Positions 1-9,275 of a stretch of DNA of 64,000 nucleotides are shown here, in pieces. Origin of the DNA: Ardenticatenales bacterium (GTDB lineage: Bacteria > Chloroflexota > Anaerolineae > Promineifilales > Promineifilaceae); NCBI GenBank assembly GCA_020634575.1, contig JACKBM010000017.1, forward strand, positions 1-64,000, read 5' to 3'. The notes under the pieces were generated by a model, which saw only the letters and a list, made by a program, of their open reading frames with translations, did not search any database and was not told where the DNA came from. The first letter of the stretch is position 1; each line of letters opens with the position of its first letter. The position numbers and the translations under genes were made by a program.

Positions 1-1798
1 CCAACGGCAAAAACCGCTGGGCAAAGCGGGCCACGTTCCACAGCTTCGTCACCAGCCGGGCGCCGGCCTGTATCTTCTCCTCGCTGATACGCGAATCCTT
101 GCCCAGGCTGGTGCTGGCGGCCCAGTAGCGTACGGCGTCAGCCGAGTAGCGCTCGATCATCGCCAGCGGCCCCACCACGCCGCTGGTCCGGCTTTTGCTG
201 ATTTTGCCCTCCCCTTCTGGCGCCAGCCCCCAGCCGGACAACGCCACTGTCCGCCAGGGCAGCCGGTCGAAATGGTAAAGCGACTTTAACACGGTGTAGA
301 AGGTCCAGGTGCGAATGATCTCGTGCGCCTGCGGCCGCAGGCCGTAAGGCAAGTAATCAGCCGGGGCGTCAACCGCCACCCCGGGCAGCCGCAGATTCGC
401 CGCGATTTGCGGCGTCAGCGACGAGGTGGCCCAGGTATCCATCACGTCGCCATCCCCGGTGAAAGTCGTGCCACCACACTGGGTGCAGGGTGTGGCAGGC
501 TGAGTAGCCGTCGGGTCGAGTGGCAGTTGTGCAGGATCAACTGTTTGGATGGCGCCGCACCCGTCGCAGTACCAGACTGGAAAGGGTACGCCGAAGTAGC
601 GCTGGCGAGAGATACACCAGTCCCAGTTCAGATTGCTCACCCACTGCTGGTAGCGTGCTTTCATGTGGGCCGGACGCCATTCCAGTTCGTCAGCGGCAGC
701 CAGCAGCCGCTCCTTATGATCCAACACGTTGATGAACCATTGGGCCGTCTGGATAAACTCGATCGGTGTGTCGCAACGATCATGGGTTGTCACTGTCTGT
801 TCAGTGGGCTCACGCTGGAGCAAGAGGCCGGCCGCAGCCAACCGCTCCTTGATGCGGCCGCGCGCTTCCGGTACTGTCAAACCAGCCAGGTCGCCAGCCG
901 CTGCCGTCATGCGGCCATCCCGGCCGATCGCCTCGATCAGGGGCAGCTCATGGGTTCGCCACCAGGCCAGGTCGGTGCTGTCGCCGAAGGTGCAGCACAT
1001 CACAGCGCCGCTGCCTTTGGCCGGATCGGCGGCGATGTCAGCCAGGATGGGCACCGGCCGGTCAGACAACGGCGTCCGCGCCATCTGCCCCACCAGATGA
1101 GCAAAGCGCTCATCCTCCGGATGCACAAAAACGGCCACGCAAGCCGGCAACAATTCCGGCCGCGTTGTGGCGATGGGCAGGAGTCCGCCATCGGCCAGGG
1201 TGAAGGGGATGGTCACATACTCGCTCAGCCGGTTCAAATCAGCCACGTCTGCCTGGGCGATAGCCGTCTGGCAGGTCGGGCACCAGAGGGCCGGCGCCTG
1301 CTGCCGGTAGGCCAGCCCCCGTGCCAGCAAGTCCAGAAACGAAGCCTGAGCCAACCGGCGCGCATCTTCGTCGATGGTGCGATAGGTGTAGCGCCAATCG
1401 ATCGAGAGTCCCAGTCGCTGCCAGAGCGCCTGGTATTCCGCTTCGGCTTTCTCGCTGGTAGCCAGGCAAATTTCGATAAACTTTTGCCGGCCCACATCTT
1501 CCGGCCGGATCCCTTCCTGGCGCTCCACCAGCCGCTCAGTTGGCAGGCCGTTGTCGTCAAACCCCATCGGGTAATAGACGTTGTCGCCCTGCATCCGGCG
1601 GTAGCGGGCCAGGAAATCGGTCTGGCTGTAGGAGTAAACGTGGCCGAGGTGGAGCTGGCCTGACACGGTCGGCGGCGGTGTGTCGATGGCGAATAACGGG
1701 GCGTCGCTGTCAGGCTGGTACTGGTAGGTACCCTGGCGCTGCCACTGGTCGCGCCATTCCGGCTCGCGGCTGTTGGGGTTGTATTTGCGGGGAAGCAT
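1..1798 (-). CDS. valS: Valyl-tRNA synthetase, 3'-truncated by the window edge
   Basis: Class I aminoacyl-tRNA synthetase that charges tRNA-Val with valine in the cytoplasm. Translation of the minus strand from the ATG at 1798-1796 gives MLPRKYNPNSREPEW, then the HIGH-type signature PPPTVSGQLHLGHVYSYSQT near residue 40, an FDDNGLPTERLVE stretch, two Cys-pair elements (CPTC and CDGC) and the KMSKS counterpart KISKS near + strand 191-205. About 599 codons are present; the C-terminal anticodon-binding part lies off the left edge. The form PPPTVSG...HVYSYSQTD with DDNGLPTE resembles archaeal-type ValS more than the usual bacterial PPPNVTG form (family knowledge, not searched). It is preceded by its own promoter and a T-box leader, so expression should respond to uncharged tRNA-Val. 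A long overlapping open frame on the + strand (323-1663) is an antisense shadow. Confidence 0.95.
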   Translation of the reverse strand, partial: MLPRKYNPNSREPEWRDQWQRQGTYQYQPDSDAPLFAIDTPPPTVSGQLHLGHVYSYSQTDFLARYRRMQGDNVYYPMGFDDNGLPTERLVERQEGIRPEDVGRQKFIEICLATSEKAEAEYQALWQRLGLSIDWRYTYRTIDEDARRLAQASFLDLLARGLAYRQQAPALWCPTCQTAIAQADVADLNRLSEYVTIPFTLADGGLLPIATTRPELLPACVAVFVHPEDERFAHLVGQMARTPLSDRPVPILADIAADPAKGSGAVMCCTFGDSTDLAWWRTHELPLIEAIGRDGRMTAAAGDLAGLTVPEARGRIKERLAAAGLLLQREPTEQTVTTHDRCDTPIEFIQTAQWFINVLDHKERLLAAADELEWRPAHMKARYQQWVSNLNWDWCISRQRYFGVPFPVWYCDGCGAIQTVDPAQLPLDPTATQPATPCTQCGGTTFTGDGDVMDTWATSSLTPQIAANLRLPGVAVDAPADYLPYGLRPQAHEIIRTWTFYTVLKSLYHFDRLPWRTVALSGWGLAPEGEGKISKSRTSGVVGPLAMIERYSADAVRYWAASTSLGKDSRISEEKIQAGARLVTKLWNVARFAQRFLPL

Positions 1799-1838
1799 GA
1801 GTGGGTCCTCCGGGCCGGCGCCTGCGGGCTACCGGCAA

Positions 1839-1881
1839 CAAAAAAGCGCTATTCATCCCATTAGAGGACGAAAGCGCCTGC
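1839..1881 (-). terminator. Intrinsic terminator of the valS T-box
   Basis: On the minus strand GCGCT-TTCGTCC, a six-base loop, then GGGATGAA-T-AGCGC forms a 12-bp stem followed directly by TTTTTT (1845-1840). It overlaps the 3' side of the T-box antiterminator, so the two folds exclude each other. Confidence 0.85.
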
Positions 1882-2125
1882 TTCCGCGGTACCACCTCAA
1901 TTCACCGGCCGGTTACCCAACCGCTGCCCTTTATACCCTGACCAACATCAGGGCGACGCTATAACGGGCGTTCCCGTGCCGATCTACTGACCCATTTCAT
2001 GTTCAGGCTTTCTGCGGCATTCAGCCCAGGCGACGTTCAACCGATTCTTGCTGTGGGGGCTTCCAGCCAATGGCCCCATCTTCTCTAGCAGCAGGCTGCC
2101 GGTTTACTCCTCCTGGTTGGTGAAG
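1839..2125 (-). promoter_or_regulatory. T-box riboswitch leader of valS
   Basis: The minus-strand leader between the valS promoter and ATG carries the near-invariant T-box antiterminator sequence AGGTGGTACCGCGG (1897-1884). This is followed by a terminator hairpin with a run of T. Upstream are stem I elements: an AGTAA bulge side near 2106, an AGAGA motif, an apical GGCTGGAAGCC, and a GAACGTC stretch in which GTC (2034-2032) is a valine codon placed where the specifier is expected. A GTAGATCGGCACGGGAACGCCCGTTATAGCG segment corresponds to the stem II/III part. In this family, uncharged tRNA pairs with the specifier and with the antiterminator bulge and prevents termination. The GUC specifier and the valS gene agree. 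The exact stem I pairing was done by eye. Confidence 0.92.
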
Positions 2126-2146
2126 AAACCTATTCAATTAGGCGCT

Positions 2147-2175
2147 ATTATGAAAAAGTGGCCGGCGAATGTCAA
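2147..2175 (-). promoter_or_regulatory. sigma70-type promoter of valS
   Basis: Minus strand: -35 TTGACA (2175-2170), exactly 17 bases, then -10 CATAAT (2152-2147). The predicted start near 2140 gives a leader of about 340 nt containing the whole T-box. Confidence 0.8.
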
Positions 2176-2189
2176 GAGGCAAAGCATCT

Positions 2190-2240
2190 GAGGGGTAGGG
2201 GACCCGACGGGTCTCGTACCCGTCGGGTCCCCTACCCCTC
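2190..2240. repeat. Perfect 23-bp hairpin between PKD gene and valS promoter
   Basis: Arms 2190-2212 and 2218-2240 are exact inverted complements of 23 bases with a 5-base loop. The right arm runs into the stop codon of the PKD-domain gene (TGA, 2241-2239). It can act as a transcription barrier between that gene and the valS promoter, although neither side has a T-run. The inner ACCCGACGGGT resembles the ACCCGTCGGGT units at 9290-9320, which suggests a dispersed element. Confidence 0.75.
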
Positions 2241-2889
2241 AGCGGCGCACGATGGGCAGATAGCGGGCCAGCCCCACGCGAATGTAGGCCGGCCGGCTGT
2301 CAGCCCGGCTCAGATTGGGCGCCAGGGCGGTCAAGGTGACGGTGTAGCTGCCCCCTGTCGCAAAATCATGCGCCGGATGCTCGACAAAACTGATGGAACC
2401 ATCGCCAAAATCCCAGATCAAGGTCTCATACAGCCCGCAGCTTTCGTTGGCAAACTGCACGGTCAGCGGCGGACTACCCGTCCGCGGCGTCGCACTGAAA
2501 CTGACCAGGGGCGGCGTGCGCGAGCCGCAGAGCGCGGTGCCGGTAATGGCCACGTCCGCCGTCACCTCGACATAACCGGTGAAGAAGAACGGCAAAGTGG
2601 CGAAGCTGCCCAGATCATATGTGATGGCGGCCCCGGTCGTAATCGTCGTCACCTCTTCCCAGAGGATGGTGCCGCCCGGCTCTAAAAAGGTATGAACCAG
2701 CGTTCCTTCGGCTTCGTCCAGGTTGGTGATGACGTAGCGGCTGTAAATCAGCTCGCCATCATCTTTGTGAAGTTCCGGGATGGTGATGAGCGCCGGCCCA
2801 GCCTGCGCTGGTAAGGGGTGCAGCAGCCAGACCAGCAGAGTGAGCGGCGCCGCCAGTGCCAGCAGCAGCCAGCCAATTCGTCGTCTCAT
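2239..2889 (-). CDS. Exported PKD-domain protein
   Basis: 216 residues. The N-terminus (two arginines, then about 20 hydrophobic residues ending in PAQAG) is a Sec signal peptide. Residues roughly 130-190 form a PKD (polycystic kidney disease) beta-sandwich with the typical WDFGDG core and a YTVTLTA closing strand. PKD domains usually serve adhesion or act as spacers in secreted enzymes; no catalytic domain is seen. The middle part (residues 30-125) has no motif I recognise. The start is supported by GAGGAG five to six bases upstream of the ATG. It lies downstream of the alpha-2-macroglobulin gene on the same strand but is separated from it by a terminator, so it is probably transcribed alone. 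Its stop codon sits inside a perfect hairpin. Confidence 0.75.
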   Translation of the reverse strand: MRRRIGWLLLALAAPLTLLVWLLHPLPAQAGPALITIPELHKDDGELIYSRYVITNLDEAEGTLVHTFLEPGGTILWEEVTTITTGAAITYDLGSFATLPFFFTGYVEVTADVAITGTALCGSRTPPLVSFSATPRTGSPPLTVQFANESCGLYETLIWDFGDGSISFVEHPAHDFATGGSYTVTLTALAPNLSRADSRPAYIRVGLARYLPIVRR

Positions 2890-2916
2890 AAATTCTCCTC
2901 AGGCCACCCAGAAGGC

Positions 2917-2948
2917 AAAAAAGAGGGCCGGCTTGCCACGGCCGGCCC
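2917..2948 (-). terminator. Terminator after the alpha-2-macroglobulin gene
   Basis: Minus strand GGGCCGGC, loop CGTGGCAA, GCCGGCCC, then TCTTTTTT: an 8-bp GC stem with a T-run, lying 34 bases past the stop of the upstream gene. Confidence 0.85.
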
Positions 2949-2981
2949 ATGAGCCCAAAAGAATGCTAGCGCGAAGGAAAC

Positions 2982-5900
2982 CTATCCGCCAGGGGGGATT
3001 TCCACTATAGCGCCGGCTGACCGGCCCCATACGGTCAGGTCATACATGGCGTACATCTCGGCCGGCATAGCCGAGAAGGTGCCGCTCTGCACCACCCGGG
3101 CGAAATAGACAAAGGTGTGCGTGCCCGGCGCCAGCTCGGTGATAAAGAAACTGACCCGGCCGTCGCGCATTTCCAGGTAACTGTAGTGACTACCGTAATG
3201 TTGCTGTGCCTCACCACTGCTGGTGTCCAGGCCGGGATTGATCGGCTCGAGACCGGCCGGTACCTTATCCTCCACCAGCACATAAGCCGCCGCTTCACTC
3301 ACGACCACTTTGAGCTCAACCCGCACCAGGTCACCAGGCTGGAAGCTCAGCGTCGGCTCGCCCGCGGCCGGCAACCGGTAGCTGCGCGTCACCGCTACCG
3401 GCCCGGCCGCCGCCCCCGGGCTGGCTTGCTCATAAAGGTGCGTATCCACCCGATAGTACAGGGGACCCTGGCCGGTTTGGGTCACGCGCAGCGGGAATTC
3501 CCCCGGCGTCAACTCAGCCAGAGGAATCGCCACGCTGGCCTGCGGCGCCTCCGGTCCGATGGTACCGCTCGCCACCAGCTCATCACCCCACCAGACCTCA
3601 TACGCAGCCTGTTCACTGAACTCGGAGCGGCTGACCAGGTAATCGGTCAGGGCAATGATGGCGAAGGAGGTCTCGTTGGTGGTCCCCCAGCCAAACGCCT
3701 GGCGCTGCCCCATGAGCCAGTCGGCGATCTCATCAATCTGCGGTGCCGCCGGCCGGATCCGCGCCAGCGCAGTCAGCACCATAGCCGTGTTGCGCACATC
3801 CGACGCCATCGTTTTGCGCGTGTAGTAACCATCCTCGATATCCCCCGACCAGTAGCTCTGGCCAGCCGGCCGGCTGGCCAGCAGATAATCGACGAGTTGT
3901 TGGGCTTCGGCAGCATAGCCGGCTTCGTGCAAGGTAAGGGCCAGGGCTGCCACGCTGAAGCTATCCAGCCTGTCCGGCGCCGCCGCCAGAATGCGGGTTT
4001 CATTCAGTTCATAGCGGCCGGTCAGCGCCATCGCGTAGAGGGCAAACGCGCGGGTGCGCTCATCCATTTCCGTGAGATGGCGCGCCAACCAGTCGCTGCC
4101 ATTGGCCAGCACCGTTTCATTCACCGGATAGCCCGACTCAGCCGTCTGGGCCAGACCAAAGACGACCCAGGCCGTCTGATAATCATGGGTCGGGTCGCTG
4201 AACCACCAGCCCCAACCGCCGTCGCCATGCTGGAAGCCATACAGCCGCTGCACACTGGCCTCAATGTATGGCATCAGACTGGCAAAGCGCACGGGATCAA
4301 CTACGTTGAGCTGGGTCAAGGCCCGGCTAACCACCGCATTGGGCAGCGCCCGGCTCATCGTTTGCTCGACACAGCCGTACGGGTAGCCCGTCAAATCCTC
4401 CAGCCCATCCAGCAGGCTGCTGGCGATAGTGCGGTTGAGCGTCACCGCCACATACGCCTCACGCAGTTCGCTGTCGGGTATGGTCACCGTCGTTGCCAGC
4501 TCAGCGCCAAGCTGGCCCGCTTCGCTGGTCACACTGTGAACCGCCCGCCGCACCACCGGCAACGGCAGCTCGACCTGGTCGACAATTTGCCCTTCCGCAT
4601 TGGTCATGGTGATGGTGACCAGGGCTTCGCTCGCGGTCAGCGCCTCGATCGGCCAGCCGATGAGTTGCTGGCCACCGGCCGGTAACACCACCTCCTGCAC
4701 CGCTGAACCGTGCAATGCCAGCGCTGTCTCATCCGCCAGCGCCAGCGTCGCGGCCAACGTCAGCGCTGTGCCCGTGCGATTGTGCAGCAGCGCCGAAAGC
4801 TGGATGGTGTCACCCTCAACCAGTTGGGCCGGCAGGAGCGGCTGCAACAGCAGATCCTGGGTGACCAGCAGTTGCTCTTGCATCGTACCGATCTGGGTAT
4901 CGCCGGTGACGGCGCGAGCGGTAAGCCGCCAGGTCGTCAGATTATCCGGCAGCGGGATCGCCACCTGGACCTCACCGTTGGCATCGGTGCGCAGAGCCGG
5001 GAAGTAGGCCGCCGTGTCGCGAAACTCGCGCCGTGGGCCATCAAAGTAATCGCCACCGCCACCGCCCATGCCGCCGCCATAGGGAATCCAGAGGCTGCGC
5101 TGCGGCCGCATGTTGTCCAGCGTGCGGACCTGATCCGGCCGGTTGAAGTAAAAGGCATCGTACAGCGGCGTCACATTGTCAGCCGCCAGGGCAAATATCG
5201 CCTCGTCCACCACAGCCAGCTCAATTTCAGCCGAGACCGGCACCCCTTGCCAGTTCGTTACGCGCAAGGTTACGTTGGCAGTCTCACCCGGCTTGTAGCT
5301 TTCCCTGTCCTGGATGATCTCCACATTCAGCAGCCGATCCGTCGCTGGCACGGTCACCTCTGTCGTCGCCACGCGCAGCATCAGGTCGGGAACCGAGCGA
5401 TAGGTTCTCTGGGTCAACTCATTGTCCAGCGGATCCCAATGTTGGATGGTGGCATGGACGTTCGGCGCGTAATGTGCCTGAATGGGCAGCTCGACAAAGG
5501 TGATGGGCGCGGTTAGCGCCACCGGCAGGACGTCGTAAACGGCGCCCCGCTCTAGCGTCAACAGTGCGGGGCCGCTATATTCAGACTCGATGATGAATGT
5601 CGCCGTATCGCCCGGCAGATAACTGTCCCGGTCCGGCGAAATCCGCAGCGATTCATCCTGGGCCAGGTAACCCTGCCAGGAACGCGACCAGACCAGGAAC
5701 CACCTCTCGCCCGAAACAACGCGACCGGCCGGATCAGCCGACCGCGCCAGCACGCGGTACCAATCCGCCTCTGGCAGACTCAGCGTCAGCGAGGCTACCC
5801 CTCGGCTATCGGTCTGGACGGACAGCCGCTCCGCCTCCAGGCTATAGCGATGGCTGGAACGGGAGTAGCGATAGAAGACGAACTCGACCGGCCGGTTGGC

Positions 5901-8438
5901 TGCCGGCGCGCCGGTCAGGTCCAATAAAGTGGCCCGGACGGTAAATGGTGTGTTCGGCTGCTGCAGATACGAGCCCCGTTGCACACTAATCTGGTGGGCC
6001 GCCGGGAATAGCTCGATGGCTGCTGAACTGGCCACCGTGTAGCTGCTGCCGTTGGCCACAACAGCCTCCACAATGTATTTACCCGTTTCATTGCCGCTAA
6101 ACTCAGCCGTAAACAAGCCAGCCTCATCGGTCTGACCGCTGCGCAACACCCGTTTGTTGGACCAGTAGTCATAATCGGCCACTTGCCAGACATTGACGGT
6201 TACGCCAGCGCCACTGACGGGGCCGCCAAAGAAGTAACTGCTATCAACTGTCACATTGATTATGTCGTCAACTGCCGCCCGATCTGCGCTCAGGGTCAGG
6301 TCAACGGCAAAATCTGGCTTGCGATACGCCTCAACCTGAATGCTCAGCCGTTCCGTAACGTCATAGGCAGACAGCCGTACCTGATAGTCACCCAGGGCCG
6401 CGCCGTCAGCCAGCTGAAAAGCGCCGTTAACCGTGCCAAAATCGTTGGTCATCAGCTCCTGCCGACTCAGCTCATTGTTACGGCTGTCGTAAAGAACTGC
6501 TGTCACCGGGACACCGGCAGCCACATTCTCCACCAGGGCATCATTGTCCTGCCGGATGATGCCCTTGAAGAACACGGTCTGGCCAGGCTGATAGATCGGG
6601 CGCTCCGTGGCCACGTGAATCAGGTGCGCCGGCAACGGGACACTACGGCCAAAGCGTTGCCAATCACCGGCGGTCCCGGTCAGGGCAAACTGGTCGTCAG
6701 CTTGCAGCAGCACATAAGCAATGGCGCCGTCCTGATCCAGAAAGCGGACCGGATCCGCCGTGGCGGCAATTTCCTGGGCAATGAGTTCGCCGCTATCGTT
6801 GAAGGCGGAGTAGATATGGACACCGGCCGGTTCCTCCGCCATAGTCCCCGGCAGCGCCAGCAACTCACCCGGGCTCTGCTTCAAAGTCAGCAATTGGTCA
6901 GACAACAGCAAGAAGATCGCATCGTTGTGATAGTCGCCGGCCAGGGTGAGCAAGTAGACACCCGCGGGCACATCGGCCGGGATGATCAGTTCCTGCGCAT
7001 CGAGATTATCATTACCGCCAGCCCGTAATGGCTGGTCCCAGCTCTGCACCAACGTCAGCCCGGCTACGCGCTCATCCTGGCTCAACAGGCGGCTGACCAG
7101 CGTCTCCGGCGGCACCGCATACAGCGCCAGATGGGCTTTCCGGTCCGGAATATTGAAGCCGCGATAATGCACTGCGCGCCGGCCGGAGGTCAGGACTGCC
7201 TGGATGGGCAGCCCATCGCCAAAATCAGCCACGTCGACGTAGCGCGTGGTGTAGAGGTAGATGCTAAGGGGGCTGGCCAGCAAGGGCTGGCCCTCTTCAT
7301 CGAGGGCGGTAGTTTTGACCTGTACCTGGAAGGTGCTGAACTGTTCCCAATGACCGGCGGCTGGTGTAAAGAGCAGGGTATTACCTGACCAGGTCAGCTC
7401 ACCAGACACGGCTGGCTGTAGCGAGAACGCACTTTCAACAGAGAGCCGGTCGACCGGCCGGTTAAACGTAATACTCAGCGGTTCGTGCGCCGAGTGCGTT
7501 TCGTAATTGTACGCCCTGTAATCATGCGCCTTGCCCGTCGCAAAATTCAGCCGGCGCGGCATCTCCATGGACTCACCAGTTACATCCTGGATGCCCTCAG
7601 GAAAAAGCAGAACATACTCCGTATCCGCCTGCAGCCGTTTACGGGGCTGAATCGTCAGTGTGTGCGACGTCTCATCCCAACTGGTCGTGGCCGGGATTTC
7701 CGGGACCAGCTTGAAGCTGGCCGCAGCAAGCTCGCCGTCCACAGGATAATTAAAACCAACAGAAATTTCGCCCAGACCAGAAGATTCCGGCGCATTGAAT
7801 TGACGTACCAGAGGCGCCATCTGCACGACAATCTGACGGTCATAGGTCATGGGCAACCCCGCCCGCGTCCGTGCCGCCGGCCCAACTTCGATAACGTAGC
7901 GTCCCCCCGGCTCCAGGGCCACGTCAATCTGCAGGACCGCTGACTGATCGTCCGCCCAGGTCAGGGTGAAAGGGAGCTCCGGCGTGATTGCCAGCGCGGC
8001 GCGCACCGTGCCGGTAGCCATCGGTTCACTAAAATCCAGCTGAATCTGAGGGTGCCGGTTGCTGGTCGCCAGGATATTCCCGGTGCTGATGGTGGCCGGC
8101 GCGGTACCACTTTGGTCAGAAACGGTAAGCAGGTCGTCCACCCGGGGCTCCGCCGTCGCGGCGGGGAGCGTTGGCCCTGGTTCGATGGCGACAAGCCCGG
8201 CGGGTGAGTTGGAAGAACCGGCCGGTTCCGTAGCCGGCGCTACACTAACCGTCGCCTCAGTCGTGGGCGCCGACGCTGTTTCGGTCACAGCCTCCACCGG
8301 CGCGGCCACAAGGGTCGCAACCACCGTGACATCGGCAGTCTCATGGGTTTCGCTTTCGACAACAGGCGCCTGGTTACAGGCTGACAGGCTAACGAATAAG
8401 GTGAATAGACATGCGGCAAGAATCCGTCGAGTAAGCAC
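2982..8438 (-). CDS. Thioester-containing alpha-2-macroglobulin family lipoprotein
   Basis: Very large (1818 residues) envelope protein of the bacterial alpha-2-macroglobulin family, thought to trap attacking proteases through a reactive thioester. I place the start at the GTG 8438-8436, because GGGAGG lies five bases upstream and it gives a clean lipoprotein signal (VLTRRILAACLFTLFVSLSA, then Cys in LSAC). An ATG-equivalent start 11 codons earlier is possible. A Thr/Ala/Pro-rich linker is followed by several Ig-like/MG domains and the A2M core (FPALRTDANGEVQVAIPLPD near residue 1140). The thioester motif CVEQ in YGCVEQ lies near residue 1355, followed by the alpha-helical thioester domain. 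A Gly-rich loop (YGGGMGGGGGDYFDG) sits where the bait region would be. No penicillin-binding protein PBP1C neighbour is present, unlike the enterobacterial arrangement. Confidence 0.92.
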   Translation of the reverse strand: MLTRRILAACLFTLFVSLSACNQAPVVESETHETADVTVVATLVAAPVEAVTETASAPTTEATVSVAPATEPAGSSNSPAGLVAIEPGPTLPAATAEPRVDDLLTVSDQSGTAPATISTGNILATSNRHPQIQLDFSEPMATGTVRAALAITPELPFTLTWADDQSAVLQIDVALEPGGRYVIEVGPAARTRAGLPMTYDRQIVVQMAPLVRQFNAPESSGLGEISVGFNYPVDGELAAASFKLVPEIPATTSWDETSHTLTIQPRKRLQADTEYVLLFPEGIQDVTGESMEMPRRLNFATGKAHDYRAYNYETHSAHEPLSITFNRPVDRLSVESAFSLQPAVSGELTWSGNTLLFTPAAGHWEQFSTFQVQVKTTALDEEGQPLLASPLSIYLYTTRYVDVADFGDGLPIQAVLTSGRRAVHYRGFNIPDRKAHLALYAVPPETLVSRLLSQDERVAGLTLVQSWDQPLRAGGNDNLDAQELIIPADVPAGVYLLTLAGDYHNDAIFLLLSDQLLTLKQSPGELLALPGTMAEEPAGVHIYSAFNDSGELIAQEIAATADPVRFLDQDGAIAYVLLQADDQFALTGTAGDWQRFGRSVPLPAHLIHVATERPIYQPGQTVFFKGIIRQDNDALVENVAAGVPVTAVLYDSRNNELSRQELMTNDFGTVNGAFQLADGAALGDYQVRLSAYDVTERLSIQVEAYRKPDFAVDLTLSADRAAVDDIINVTVDSSYFFGGPVSGAGVTVNVWQVADYDYWSNKRVLRSGQTDEAGLFTAEFSGNETGKYIVEAVVANGSSYTVASSAAIELFPAAHQISVQRGSYLQQPNTPFTVRATLLDLTGAPAANRPVEFVFYRYSRSSHRYSLEAERLSVQTDSRGVASLTLSLPEADWYRVLARSADPAGRVVSGERWFLVWSRSWQGYLAQDESLRISPDRDSYLPGDTATFIIESEYSGPALLTLERGAVYDVLPVALTAPITFVELPIQAHYAPNVHATIQHWDPLDNELTQRTYRSVPDLMLRVATTEVTVPATDRLLNVEIIQDRESYKPGETANVTLRVTNWQGVPVSAEIELAVVDEAIFALAADNVTPLYDAFYFNRPDQVRTLDNMRPQRSLWIPYGGGMGGGGGDYFDGPRREFRDTAAYFPALRTDANGEVQVAIPLPDNLTTWRLTARAVTGDTQIGTMQEQLLVTQDLLLQPLLPAQLVEGDTIQLSALLHNRTGTALTLAATLALADETALALHGSAVQEVVLPAGGQQLIGWPIEALTASEALVTITMTNAEGQIVDQVELPLPVVRRAVHSVTSEAGQLGAELATTVTIPDSELREAYVAVTLNRTIASSLLDGLEDLTGYPYGCVEQTMSRALPNAVVSRALTQLNVVDPVRFASLMPYIEASVQRLYGFQHGDGGWGWWFSDPTHDYQTAWVVFGLAQTAESGYPVNETVLANGSDWLARHLTEMDERTRAFALYAMALTGRYELNETRILAAAPDRLDSFSVAALALTLHEAGYAAEAQQLVDYLLASRPAGQSYWSGDIEDGYYTRKTMASDVRNTAMVLTALARIRPAAPQIDEIADWLMGQRQAFGWGTTNETSFAIIALTDYLVSRSEFSEQAAYEVWWGDELVASGTIGPEAPQASVAIPLAELTPGEFPLRVTQTGQGPLYYRVDTHLYEQASPGAAAGPVAVTRSYRLPAAGEPTLSFQPGDLVRVELKVVVSEAAAYVLVEDKVPAGLEPINPGLDTSSGEAQQHYGSHYSYLEMRDGRVSFFITELAPGTHTFVYFARVVQSGTFSAMPAEMYAMYDLTVWGRSAGAIVEIPPGG

Positions 8439-8645
8439 GGCCGCCTCCCATCTGGTTGCAGAGAAAAACAATATTGGCTTACTTTAGATATTAGGGGTTT
8501 ACGATCGGCTTTGCCGGACGGGGAGTCGTTGCTTAACCTACGGGCAAGCAACGCTGCTTGGCGGGCCGGCGGCGGCCCAGTTGTGGCAAGTTAAAAAAGG
8601 GCTGATGCGGCAATAAATCTGCGCGGCCAGCCACACTGGCAAGGT

Positions 8646-9152
8646 TTAATCCTGGAAATTCTTCTCGCGAAACAAGCCACGTACCAGGGCTGCATCCGGC
8701 ACGCGCCGCTCGATCAGTTCCAGCTCCTGGTCCAGCGTGATCAATGCCTGCTGCTTGCGCTGCTGTGGCCGCAACAACATCAGCTGGACCAGTTGCACAG
8801 CATCCCAGCCCGTCCGGATGGCGCAGACGATGGCGCCCATCTCCAGGGCGGCCATGGCCAGGTCCATTTCATCCGGTCGCGTGACAAAAATGACGGGGGC
8901 CCCCAACGGCTGTTCCAGCAGATCCTGGAGCAATTCCAGGCTATCGTCACCCTGGACATCACTGGAGAGCAAAATCAGGTCAAGATTCTCAAAGATGACA
9001 GAGGAAAGCGCCTCGGCAGGGCTGTCCAGGTGAATGAGTTGATCGGCCAGGTGGCTTTGCAGCAAAGCGGATTTAAGCAGTGAAGGCTGCGGGCGCAACC
9101 GTTCCAACAGCAGAATGCCGCCAAAATTCAAATCAGGCATATTTTCCAGCAT
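8646..9152 (-). CDS. Pseudo-receiver domain protein
   Basis: About 168 residues from the ATG at 9152; a start 12 bases later is equally possible, and an upstream TTG would extend it to 9200. The pattern ILLLERLRP, then LDLILLSSDVQGDDSLELL, then PVIFVTRPDE and MGAIVCAI follows the beta strands of a response-regulator receiver. The phosphoacceptor Asp after LILL is a Ser, and the acidic pair of strand 1 and the conserved Lys are missing. It is therefore probably a non-phosphorylated receiver fold used for protein contacts. The C-terminal 50 residues are helical (QQRKQQALITLDQELELIERR). No partner kinase is adjacent. Confidence 0.55.
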   Translation of the reverse strand: MLENMPDLNFGGILLLERLRPQPSLLKSALLQSHLADQLIHLDSPAEALSSVIFENLDLILLSSDVQGDDSLELLQDLLEQPLGAPVIFVTRPDEMDLAMAALEMGAIVCAIRTGWDAVQLVQLMLLRPQQRKQQALITLDQELELIERRVPDAALVRGLFREKNFQD

Positions 9153-9275
9153 ATTCCAGACCCTAACTCTGGCCTCCCCCGAGGCATTCTCATAGTACAA
9201 AAGTCCTGGCCCAATGTTCCTATAAACGACCGGGCAACGTCAATAGCCCACTGGTCCCGGTCCTGTTCGCGCGGC

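Noticed and set aside
323..1663. 446-codon open frame on the + strand
   Set aside because: It is antisense to valS, whose minus-strand reading contains clear synthetase motifs; the + reading is Arg/Gln/His-rich without any family pattern.
3117..4685. 522-codon open frame on the + strand, plus similar frames up to 8.4 kb
   Set aside because: They mirror the alpha-2-macroglobulin gene, which has signal, thioester and domain patterns; the mirror frames have none.
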